DNA of 21,105 nucleotides from an uncultured Roseburia sp. (GTDB taxonomy: Bacteria; Bacillota_A; Clostridia; Lachnospirales; Lachnospiraceae), in the NCBI GenBank assembly GCA_900753715.1, contig CAAEAE010000169.1:1-21105 (forward strand), in the 5' to 3' direction. The notes below the pieces were generated by a model, which saw only the letters and a program-made list of their open reading frames with translations, ran no database searches and had not been told where the DNA came from. Position numbers and translations under genes: made by a program. How positions within the stretch are numbered: position 1 is the stretch's first letter; the number at the start of each line of letters is the position of its first letter. Below are positions 15,664-21,105 of this stretch, in pieces.

Positions 15664-16557
15664 TTATTCGTTATTATCGGTATCCTCACCATCTTCTTCC
15701 TCAATCAGAGCAGGGGCAGCCTCTATGATAGAAGTAAGGAGGTTATGGAAATCTGCGGCCTTCATGCTGGTAACAACCAGGGCACCTGTCTGTTCTTCCA
15801 GGGCCTTTCTCGCAATTCCGGCTACTTCACCGCCTCTGCGGGCAACTCTGCGGCTTTCTTCAAATCCCGCAGGATGAACAGCGGCAGAAATATCTTTTGT
15901 GGAAGTTTCCGCAAGCATATTTAAGACAAGCTCTGTGGTGCTCATGTTATCACGGAGATTTTCTTTTTTCAAACCTTTCAAGGCTTTATATTGACGGGTA
16001 GACATACCCGCCCAGGCTTTGGTAATCTCATCCGTCAGGATGGCAAATTCTTTTCCCTCCTGTACGCCACGCTTCTGCCATTCGTCTGTAAGCTCTTTGC
16101 GGACACGGATAGTCAGGAGTCTTTGATTGATCCAGTCTTCATCATATCCCTTTTTCAGATATGTAGCAAAAGCGCGGTCAATGGCCTTCTCCGGGTCAAT
16201 GGTTTCCTCGATACGCTCGCTGCCGACTTTCGCAAGCCATGCTTTCAGCGGTTCAACCTTGGGAGAAGTAACAGACTGGATGATACGGAAAATCCCCTCC
16301 ATTGTTGCGGCATTTGTCCGATATTTCTTTCCATCACTTGCTACCATTGAAGTTAGGGTACAAATTGTACCCCACCTTGCGTCAAGCTCAGAGTCACGGG
16401 AACGCATTTTTTTGATGTATTGTTTTGGGTCTGCACTATCGGTCAAGACAGCGATAACATCGGTAACAGAGAAATACCATTCCTCCTGCTCGGCATTCCA
16501 GGCAGTGCGGATTTGTCTATCTTCAAACATTTGGATTGAATTATTTTTTTCGCTCAT
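15664..16557 (-). CDS. BRO-N domain phage-antirepressor-like protein
   Basis: 297 aa. Residues about 8-110 are a BRO N-terminal DNA-binding domain (MFEDRQIRTAWNAEQEEWYF, SVTDVIAVLTDS, KKMRSRDSELDARWGTICTL, GIFRIIQSVTSPKVEPLKAWLAKVG). The C-terminal part (YDEDWINQRLLTIRVRKELTDEW, YKALKGLKKENLRDNM, STTELVLNMLAETSTKDIS) is the conserved partner region seen in BRO/DinD-like proteins of mobile elements. RBS GGGAGGG, promoter at 16640-16668, palindromic operator in the leader at 16593-16621, and a near-identical copy inside codons 61-68. This suggests autoregulation. The exact role in ICE control is unknown; the family includes phage antirepressors and SOS-linked proteins. Confidence 0.88.
   Translation of the reverse strand: MSEKNNSIQMFEDRQIRTAWNAEQEEWYFSVTDVIAVLTDSADPKQYIKKMRSRDSELDARWGTICTLTSMVASDGKKYRTNAATMEGIFRIIQSVTSPKVEPLKAWLAKVGSERIEETIDPEKAIDRAFATYLKKGYDEDWINQRLLTIRVRKELTDEWQKRGVQEGKEFAILTDEITKAWAGMSTRQYKALKGLKKENLRDNMSTTELVLNMLAETSTKDISAAVHPAGFEESRRVARRGGEVAGIARKALEEQTGALVVTSMKAADFHNLLTSIIEAAPALIEEEDGEDTDNNE
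16354..16377. promoter_or_regulatory. Operator-like palindrome inside the BRO coding sequence
   Basis: Plus strand reads TAGGGTACAA-ATTGTACCCCACCT. It is 23 of 24 bases identical to 16597-16620 in the promoter leader, in the same orientation, 243 bp away. Here it encodes RWGTICTL on the minus strand. Confidence 0.7.
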
Positions 16558-16592
16558 TATTTTGCCCTCCCGTTTTAATGTCTATTCCATTT

Positions 16593-16621
16593 CAGGTAGG
16601 GTACAATTTGTACCCCACCTG
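16593..16621. promoter_or_regulatory. Operator in the BRO leader
   Basis: 29-bp near-perfect palindrome with arms CAGGT-A-GGGTACAA and TTGTACCC-C-ACCTG. It begins about 20 bp downstream of the -10 box, so a bound protein would act as a roadblock or cover the early transcribed region. Confidence 0.8.
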
Positions 16622-16639
16622 AAAAAATTACTTTTGTAA

Positions 16640-16668
16640 ATTATATCATGTATGCTTTTGTGTTTCAA
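16640..16668 (-). promoter_or_regulatory. Promoter of the BRO gene
   Basis: On the minus strand TTGAAA (16668-16663), 17-bp spacer, TATAAT (16645-16640). It lies between the relaxase stop and the BRO gene, so the latter has its own promoter. Confidence 0.85.
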
Positions 16669-16675
16669 TGAACGC

Positions 16676-18019
16676 TTACCCTCGTTCCTTGTTCTTCTCC
16701 CGTTCTTCCTTTTGTGGTGCAGATAAGAACTGGTCCACATTCCGCTTGATGGTATCCAGTTCCTTTACCTGAACTTTGATTTTCTGATAAGTTCCATACT
16801 CCTGCTGTTTCTCTGCGGTGAGGGAGTCCATCTCTTTTTTCAAGGCAGTAATATCTGGCAACTTTTGAACGCCCATCTGTTTGAGGGCTTTGGCAGCACT
16901 CTCAAAGAGGATGATCTGGCTTTCCTGTCCTCTCAGAAATTTTTCCTTGTCGGAAGATTTCCTGTACTGCTCATAGACTGGCCTGTGTTCCCGGTAGGCG
17001 GAAACGTGCTTTATCAGCAGGCCGATCTCGCCTATCCGTTGTTCCTTTGCCTTGATGGAGGACAGGAGCCGGTCCTGTTCCGTCATCACTTCATCAACCT
17101 TACCCTGTAACTGCTCATAGTGGGTAATGCCGTGTTCCGTGAGGAAATTGAATGTACGGGCTGCCTCCTTTAGATTGTTGATCTTCGCCCAATGTGCAAA
17201 GCCACCACTTTCCTGGGCTTTGAGATTGTTCTGTATATCAATGAGCAGGCTGATCTTCTGACTGCCTAACTTCGGCTGCTTGGATGGGCGGAGGCCTCCG
17301 GCAATCCTGGAGGAAACGGCTTCCTCCGTGTAATCTACGCCCAGGGTTTTCAGACGGGTAAACCGTTCCTGTCCCGTGGCTTTGCAGGAAATGTACTTAC
17401 CCCGCTTGATCTCGTATCCCTCTGCCTCCAGCCTTTTCAGCAGTTCCTCAAAATCAGATACCTGGGGAATGAGCCGGTCAATGACTGTTTTCAATTTCGC
17501 CTTATAGCTGGTTCCCGCTTTCTCTGTGGTATGTTCAATGTAGCGCTTCCCTTTGTCCTGTCCCGGCACGATCACGGACAGACCATATTCCTTGCATAGC
17601 CGGTCGCTGGTGCGGCGGATGAAATGATAGCTCTGCTTGTTGGAGTGGTACTTCCGATAATCCACAAAACTGACAGAGTTAAAAATGATGTGATTATGAA
17701 TATGCCCCTTGTCTATGTGGGTCGTGAGGACAAATTCATACTTGCCGCCCAACACTTCATTTGCCAGCTTCATGCCGATTTCATGGGCCTGTTTCGGCGT
17801 GACCTCCCCAGGAGAAAATGCCTGTATCAGGTGGCGACCCAGGTTGGTGCCCTTGTCTATGGCATGGCGGCGTGTCCAGGAAAATTCTATGTCGGCGGTT
17901 TCTGCGGAACACCCAAAGGAGGACACCAGGAGGGTTTCATCCGTTTTCCCAGGATTGCAGATATAGGCTATGGCCTTATTCAGCGTTGTTTTGATAGGAT
18001 GTGTCTTTGTAACTGCCAT
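16676..18019 (-). CDS. Relaxase/mobilization nuclease (MOB_P-like) of the ICE
   Basis: 447 aa. Residues 1-160 form a PF03432-type relaxase: candidate catalytic Tyr19 in AIAYICNPGKTD, GRHLIQAFSPGEVTPKQAHEIG, and the metal-binding cluster HIDKGHIHNHIIFN (H101, H106, H108, H110). Then YHSNKQSYHFIRRTSDRLCKEYGLSVI, a family hallmark. About 165-250 continues the accessory fold (FEELLKRLEAEGYEIKRGKYI). The rest is coiled coil with a Lys/Glu-rich tail. It nicks the ICE oriT and pilots the strand through the type IV secretion channel. It overlaps MobC by 40 bases and is transcribed opposite to the main transfer operon, as in Tn1549-like ICEs. Confidence 0.93.
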   Translation of the reverse strand: MAVTKTHPIKTTLNKAIAYICNPGKTDETLLVSSFGCSAETADIEFSWTRRHAIDKGTNLGRHLIQAFSPGEVTPKQAHEIGMKLANEVLGGKYEFVLTTHIDKGHIHNHIIFNSVSFVDYRKYHSNKQSYHFIRRTSDRLCKEYGLSVIVPGQDKGKRYIEHTTEKAGTSYKAKLKTVIDRLIPQVSDFEELLKRLEAEGYEIKRGKYISCKATGQERFTRLKTLGVDYTEEAVSSRIAGGLRPSKQPKLGSQKISLLIDIQNNLKAQESGGFAHWAKINNLKEAARTFNFLTEHGITHYEQLQGKVDEVMTEQDRLLSSIKAKEQRIGEIGLLIKHVSAYREHRPVYEQYRKSSDKEKFLRGQESQIILFESAAKALKQMGVQKLPDITALKKEMDSLTAEKQQEYGTYQKIKVQVKELDTIKRNVDQFLSAPQKEEREKNKERG

Positions 18020-18309
18020 ATCTCATCCTGCCTTTCCCTGATCTCCTGAATGTCCGCCGCATAGGCGGAACCTCCCGCATTGAGCCGCTTTGCGATCTGG
18101 TTGATGTTCCTGCTGATGGCTGACAGGATTTTATTCATCTCCTTTATGTCCGTGGTGTCAGTGTAGATGATATATCCGTCAATCGCCATCTTCCGCAGAT
18201 AAGCCCCATACCGTTGTGTGGGGAGCAGTTTCATCTTTTCATCTATCAGCCCTTTTTCCTCGGCTGTCACCCAAAACTTCATCTGAATATTTCTCTTTCG
18301 GTTCGCCAT
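17980..18309 (-). CDS. mobC: MobC-type relaxosome accessory protein
   Basis: 109 aa from ATG 18309 (minus), chosen because GGAGG lies seven bases upstream; a longer in-frame start at 18363 has no such site and would read through the upstream palindrome. It begins MANRKRNIQMKFWVTAEEKG, a ribbon-helix-helix-like N-terminus. It then has GAYLRKMAIDGYII and NKILSAISRNINQIAKRLNAGG, the conserved MobC core. MobC proteins bind oriT and help the relaxase reach its nick site. It is the first gene of the operon with the relaxase. Confidence 0.92.
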   Translation of the reverse strand: MANRKRNIQMKFWVTAEEKGLIDEKMKLLPTQRYGAYLRKMAIDGYIIYTDTTDIKEMNKILSAISRNINQIAKRLNAGGSAYAADIQEIRERQDEIWQLQRHILSKQR

Positions 18310-18334
18310 CGGTTTCCTCCGTTCTTCTAAGGGT

Positions 18335-18416
18335 TTGGGATTATCCCAACAAGCATTTTTCATTTTCGGGCAAAGGACCTGAAAATTAGAAAAATCGCAA
18401 ACGGGTACTCGTTTGC
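18335..18416. other. Palindromes upstream of mobC, putative oriT/operator of the ICE
   Basis: TTGGGAT/ATCCCAA (18335-18341 with 18343-18349) lies just before the mobC ribosome site and overlaps a weak GATAAT -10. GCAAACG/CGTTTGC (18397-18403 with 18410-18416) has a 6-base loop. Inverted repeats directly upstream of mobC-relaxase operons are the usual place for oriT and for MobC autoregulation. Confidence 0.5.
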
Positions 18417-18490
18417 TGTGCTTGCTGTTCTTTAGTTCTTCGTACTTAGGTAATCCCGAAAACCTCCGTTTGGCTACCGAAAATGCAAAG

Positions 18491-18524
18491 AAAAAGCGCT
18501 ACAAACTTCATTCGTTCATAGCGT
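18491..18524 (-). terminator. Terminator of the XRE regulator gene
   Basis: On the minus strand CGCTATGAAC (18523-18514) pairs over all 10 positions, two of them G-U, with GTTTGTAGCG (18506-18497), loop of 7, followed after one C by TTTTT (18495-18491). Confidence 0.8.
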
Positions 18525-18559
18525 TTCTCATTCTCTGTCCAGTTGTGTCAGGAGCATGG

Positions 18560-18916
18560 TTACTCCCCTTTTTCTCTGGCATCCAACACGGCTTGTACGG
18601 TGGCAATGATAATTCCGATTTCCCGATCGGTCAATTCATCTGCCAGAGCGTCAAGCTGTCGGCGCAACGTAGTTTTCCCATATGTCGTATCCCCAAAAAG
18701 AAATTGATCCACGGAGATATGATAGCGGGACATGAGCTCAAAAAAGATTTGGAGGCTCGGATGTTGTCCCTTATTCTCAATATTGGCGAGATAGCGGGGA
18801 GAAAGATACATCTCATCACCTACTTTGTTACGAGACTCCTTCTGTCCTGTCCTCGCCGCCTTAATTGCTGACCCATAGGGGCCAAAGTCGATTTTTTCTA
18901 CAGGTCTTTTTGCCAT
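18560..18916 (-). CDS. XRE-family helix-turn-helix regulator
   Basis: 118 aa from ATG 18916 (GGGTG seven bases upstream; an ATG at 18922 is also possible). Residues about 16-70 are a Cro/C1-type HTH: GSAIKAARTGQKESRNKVGDEMYLSPRYLANIENKGQHPSLQIFFELMSRY, split here as the usual five helices. Then ISVDQFLFGD and a C-terminal helix (LRRQLDALADELTDREIGIIIATVQAVL) likely for dimerization. Such small repressors commonly control ICE functions. It is transcribed away from the NTF2-like gene, and the space between holds that gene's promoter with an embedded partial palindrome. Confidence 0.88.
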   Translation of the reverse strand: MAKRPVEKIDFGPYGSAIKAARTGQKESRNKVGDEMYLSPRYLANIENKGQHPSLQIFFELMSRYHISVDQFLFGDTTYGKTTLRRQLDALADELTDREIGIIIATVQAVLDAREKGE

Positions 18917-19010
18917 ATTCATTCACCCGATTACATTTTACAGTTCCTTTTTCTCATTGAATATGTCTACACAATTCCCAACATAAGCCAAAATAATTCA
19001 TGATTTCGGC

Positions 19011-19039
19011 TTGATATTCTTGACATGACAAGGTATAAT
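19011..19039 (+). promoter_or_regulatory. Promoter of the NTF2-like gene with embedded partial palindrome
   Basis: TTGATA (19011-19016), 17-bp spacer, TATAAT (19034-19039). The spacer contains CTTGACATGACAAG (19019-19032), a partial dyad, a possible repressor site. An apparent TTGACA inside the spacer is only 8 bp from TATAAT and cannot be the -35. Confidence 0.7.
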
Positions 19040-19129
19040 CATATGAATGGCAAGAAAAAACCATTTGCTTATCAAATACAATAGCACAAACAAGAAAAAT
19101 TATGAAATTACAAGGAGAGGATTACTACC

Positions 19130-19486
19130 ATGTTAAGACCGAAAGAAGTTGTTCAGTTATGGGTAGATGCATTCAATAACCATGATGTGGAAGCAATTAC
19201 AGCTCTTTATCATGAAAATGCGACAAATCACCAAGTAGCGAATGAGCCAGTAGTAGGCATTGAAGCAATCCGTACCATGTTTACAGCCGAATTTTCAACA
19301 GCGGATATGACAGCTATCGTAGAAAATATTTTTGAGGATGGGCAATGGGCAATCCTTGAATGGCGTGATCCATTGGGGTTACGGGGATGTGGCTTTTTTC
19401 AGGTGGTGAACGGAAAGATTTTATTCCAACGAGGCTATTGGGATAAACTCTCATTTTTGAAACAGCACAATCTTCCAATAGAGTAA
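19130..19486 (+). CDS. NTF2-like (SnoaL-type) small protein
   Basis: 118 aa: PKEVVQLWVDAFNNHDVEAITALYHENATNHQ and then GIEAIRTMFTAEF, WAILEWRDP, GCGFFQVVNGKILFQRGYWDKL, the typical cone-shaped NTF2/SnoaL fold pattern (helix-helix, LYHENA, late beta strands with W/D). Members bind or isomerize small molecules, but no catalytic assignment is possible. RBS AAGGAGAGG. First gene of a plus-strand group with the acetyltransferase 25 bp downstream, so probably co-transcribed. Confidence 0.8.
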   Translation: MLRPKEVVQLWVDAFNNHDVEAITALYHENATNHQVANEPVVGIEAIRTMFTAEFSTADMTAIVENIFEDGQWAILEWRDPLGLRGCGFFQVVNGKILFQRGYWDKLSFLKQHNLPIE

Positions 19487-19511
19487 ATATGACATTTTAG
19501 TAGGAGAAAAT

Positions 19512-20375
19512 ATGGAATACCGGACATTGGAAAACATAGATTCCATTTGTATATACGAAGCGTTTACACAGGCATTTTCTGATTATCAGGTTTCAGTTGA
19601 TATGTCTTTTAAATCCTTTGAGACAATGTTGAAAAGAAATGGATTTATGCCTGCGGTTTCAGTTGGAGCCTTTGTAGATAAAACGCTTGTCGCTTTTATC
19701 TTGAATGGAGTGAGAGAGTGGGATAATGAAAAAACAGTCTATGACCTCGGAACAGGAGTTATCCCTGATTTTCGCAGAACAGGAATCATGGGGGAATTAT
19801 TGAATCTGGTCAGTGCTATATGTATAAAAAATAAAATCAGAGTGTATCAGCTGGAAGTGATTCAGGATAATGAGAAGGCGCTTACTTTATATAAAAAGCA
19901 GGGATTTCAAGTTGACAGAGTATTGAATTGTTACCAACTGACAGGTGGGATAAAAGAACCAGGCATATATAAAGCGTGGAAACTGGAACATCCAGAAAAA
20001 ATACAAGAAGCTCAATGGACAATAGTCAAGGATTTTTGGACGTATCCACCTTCATGGCAAAACGCAAAAGATGCTGTATGCGCAATCGCCAGATCCTTTT
20101 CTTATACGATTGTTAAATTTGACGGAAACCTGATCGGCTATGGTATTGTGGACAAAATAAAAGGAGATATTGTGCAGTTAGCGGTACATCCTCAATATCG
20201 CAGAATGGGAGTTGCCACAGAGATTTTGTTGGATTTATCGAAACAAACAAAGAGTTTAGAGATGAAAGTAATAAACGTGGATGAGCGAGATCAGGCATTA
20301 AACATATTTTTGAAGAAAATGAAGTTTCGTGTATTTGTTAAACAATATGAAATGAGAAAATATTTTTCTGTTTAG
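19512..20375 (+). CDS. Tandem-domain GNAT N-acetyltransferase
   Basis: 287 aa with two GNAT-type units. The first (about 1-150) has the acetyl-CoA motif TGVIPDFRRTGIMGELLNLV (81-100), then LEVIQDNEKALTLYKKQGF. The second (about 160-285) has VQLAVHPQYRRMGVATEILL (about 221-240), then VDERDQALNIFLKKMKFRV. The arginine-rich R-R-x-G-x-x pyrophosphate loop is intact in both. GNAT enzymes transfer acetyl from acetyl-CoA to amines; the substrate is unknown and could be an antibiotic, polyamine or peptide. GGAGAAAAT ribosome site, short spacing to the NTF2-like gene. Its presence in an ICE cargo region suggests a detoxification role (inference). Confidence 0.88.
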   Translation: MEYRTLENIDSICIYEAFTQAFSDYQVSVDMSFKSFETMLKRNGFMPAVSVGAFVDKTLVAFILNGVREWDNEKTVYDLGTGVIPDFRRTGIMGELLNLVSAICIKNKIRVYQLEVIQDNEKALTLYKKQGFQVDRVLNCYQLTGGIKEPGIYKAWKLEHPEKIQEAQWTIVKDFWTYPPSWQNAKDAVCAIARSFSYTIVKFDGNLIGYGIVDKIKGDIVQLAVHPQYRRMGVATEILLDLSKQTKSLEMKVINVDERDQALNIFLKKMKFRVFVKQYEMRKYFSV

Positions 20376-20432
20376 GATATTGCATAGATGAAGAAGCTGA
20401 CTTTAAGGGCGGTTGTCAGTGAAGGGGCAGGC

Positions 20433-20978
20433 ATGAGATATAATAAAACAATAATGTTAAGTAATGGTGTGGAATGTTGTTTGAGGAATGGAACAGAAAG
20501 TGATGGTCAGCTTGTATTGGATAATTTCAATCTGACACATAGCGAAACCGATTATTTGCTTACATATCCAGATGAAAACAGTTTTAATGCCGAACAGGAA
20601 AGCCAGTTCCTGAAAGAAAAGGCTGAGAGTGAAAGGGAGATTGAACTGATTGCCATAGTTGACGGTGTCATTACAGGAACAGCAGGAATCGAGGCAATCG
20701 GTACAAAGTATAAGGTACGGCATCGGGCAGAATTTGGCATCAGCGTTGCGAAAAAATATTGGGGGCTTGGAATTGGTAAGGCTTTGCTGGCTTCATGTAT
20801 CGAATGTGCTAAAGCAGCGGGCTATAGCCAGCTTGAACTTAATGTGGTTGCTGAAAACGAAAGAGCCGTTTCTATGTATGAACAGGCTGGATTTGTCGAG
20901 TTTGGAAGAAATCCCAAAGGATTTTGCTCCCGCATAGCCGGATTTCAGGAGGTCATTTCTATGAGATTAGAATTGTGA
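20433..20978 (+). CDS. GNAT N-acetyltransferase
   Basis: 181 aa from ATG 20433 (GAAGGGG upstream); an in-frame ATG at 20388 lacks a good ribosome site. Single GNAT domain: NGVECCLRNGTESDGQLVLDNF, IVDGVITGTAGIEAIG, and the acetyl-CoA loop AEFGISVAKKYWGLGIGKALL, then LELNVVAENERAVSMYEQAGF and a C-terminal FQEVISMRLEL, as in RimI/SpeG-like acetyltransferases. Substrate unknown. It follows the tandem GNAT on the same strand with a 57-bp gap and may be co-transcribed. Confidence 0.88.
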   Translation: MRYNKTIMLSNGVECCLRNGTESDGQLVLDNFNLTHSETDYLLTYPDENSFNAEQESQFLKEKAESEREIELIAIVDGVITGTAGIEAIGTKYKVRHRAEFGISVAKKYWGLGIGKALLASCIECAKAAGYSQLELNVVAENERAVSMYEQAGFVEFGRNPKGFCSRIAGFQEVISMRLEL

Positions 20979-21001
20979 TGATTGAAAGATTTATTTCATG
21001 C

Positions 21002-21030
21002 TTGCTTTTCGGGTGCGGATGTGTTATAAT
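21002..21030 (+). promoter_or_regulatory. Promoter near the right edge, resembling tet leader promoters
   Basis: TTGCTT (21002-21007), 17-bp spacer, TATAAT (21025-21030). AAAAAGGAG follows at 21043-21051, then a very short reading frame. From memory this resembles the region upstream of ribosomal-protection tetracycline resistance genes. Confidence 0.7.
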
Positions 21031-21060
21031 CATGATATTTCCAAAAAGGAGTTAAAAAAT

Positions 21061-21084
21061 ATGCGGCAGGGTATTCTTAAATAA
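21061..21084 (+). CDS. Seven-residue leader peptide, probably of a tet-type attenuated gene
   Basis: ATG at 21061 reads MRQGILK then TAA, with AAAAAGGAG ten bases upstream. Short leader peptides just after the promoter are known for tet(M)/tet(O)-group genes, where tetracycline-stalled translation is proposed to relieve attenuation. The regulated gene, if present, is beyond base 21105 and cannot be seen. Confidence 0.5.
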   Translation: MRQGILK

Positions 21085-21105
21085 AACTATAACCAAATAG
21101 TGGGA

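Larger units (their letters stand above)
1..21105. mobile_element. Part of a Tn1549/CTn-like integrative conjugative element
   Basis: Gene content and order are typical of Firmicutes ICEs of the Tn1549/CTn group: cytosine methyltransferase, CHAP hydrolase, DUF4315, DUF4366 (CD1107 type), topoisomerase III, ArdA, YodL-type protein, then a BRO antirepressor, relaxase and MobC on the other strand. Genes on the plus strand overlap or nearly touch, as in one long operon. No integrase or ICE end is visible, so both borders lie outside the window. Whether the block after about 18560 (XRE regulator, NTF2-like protein, acetyltransferases, tet-like leader) is cargo of the same ICE is inferred from position only. 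Confidence 0.75.

Noticed and set aside
15457..15924. Plus-strand open frame for a 155-aa partly hydrophobic protein
   Set aside because: It starts right after a terminator without a ribosome site or promoter, and its second half is antisense to the well-supported BRO gene.
16676..18309. The minus-strand relaxase and MobC as part of the nested element
   Set aside because: They lie outside the topB-defined borders (4948-11886), and the nested element has its own, unrelated MobA/MobL relaxase.
18413..18871. Plus-strand open frame of 152 aa
   Set aside because: Antisense to the XRE gene and its terminator; translation has no recognizable domain and no ribosome site.
19021..19039. TTGACA followed by TATAAT as a promoter pair
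   Set aside because: Spacing is only 8 bp; TTGATA at 19011-19016 gives the correct 17 bp.

Overview
The window is accessory DNA from a Gram-positive (Firmicutes, Clostridia) gut-type bacterium, most likely Lachnospiraceae or a relative. The evidence is strong AGGAGG-type ribosome binding sites, TTGACA/TATAAT promoters, and a gene set typical of Tn1549/CTn-like integrative conjugative elements (ICEs): cytosine methyltransferase, CHAP hydrolase, DUF4315, DUF4366/CD1107, topoisomerase III, ArdA, YodL-type polyvalent protein, BRO-type antirepressor, relaxase and MobC. The ends of this ICE are not in the window.

Layout. (1) 1-4947: tightly packed plus-strand conjugation operon: methyltransferase C-terminus (two compensating frameshifts), CHAP-domain peptidoglycan hydrolase, DUF4315, DUF4366, and the first 472 codons of topB. 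(2) 4948-11886: a second, smaller and more AT-rich mobilizable transposon nested inside topB. It carries a TnpX-like large serine recombinase, a small conserved protein, a nucleoside phosphorylase, an ANT(6) streptomycin adenylyltransferase, a DUF3847 protein, a hairpin-rich putative oriT, a MobA/MobL relaxase and TnpW. (3) 11887-15280: the rest of topB, then ArdA, a 605-aa ArdA/YodL polyvalent protein and a 60-aa Cys-rich protein, closed by a bidirectional terminator. (4) 15664-18309, minus strand: BRO-N antirepressor with its own promoter and operator, relaxase and MobC. (5) 18560-18916, minus strand: XRE regulator. (6) 19130-20978, plus strand: an NTF2-like protein and two GNAT acetyltransferases. 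(7) 21002-21105: a promoter and short leader peptide resembling the leaders of ribosomal-protection tetracycline resistance genes; the gene itself would lie beyond the window.

How it fits together. The ICE backbone would supply conjugation functions, its own relaxase and antirestriction proteins. The nested element has its own recombinase and relaxase and could ride on or move independently of the ICE. Removing exactly 4948-11886 joins the two topB halves through one GAG codon into a 696-codon open frame, which fixes the boundaries and the GA crossover dinucleotide. Joining the element's own ends would place a perfect TTGACA (right end) 17 bp from TACACT (left end), immediately upstream of the recombinase, as described for Tn4451/Tn4453 circles. 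Other notable signals are a near-identical 24-bp palindromic site in both the promoter and the coding region of the BRO gene, and a shared C-terminal tail on the two neighbouring ArdA-type proteins.
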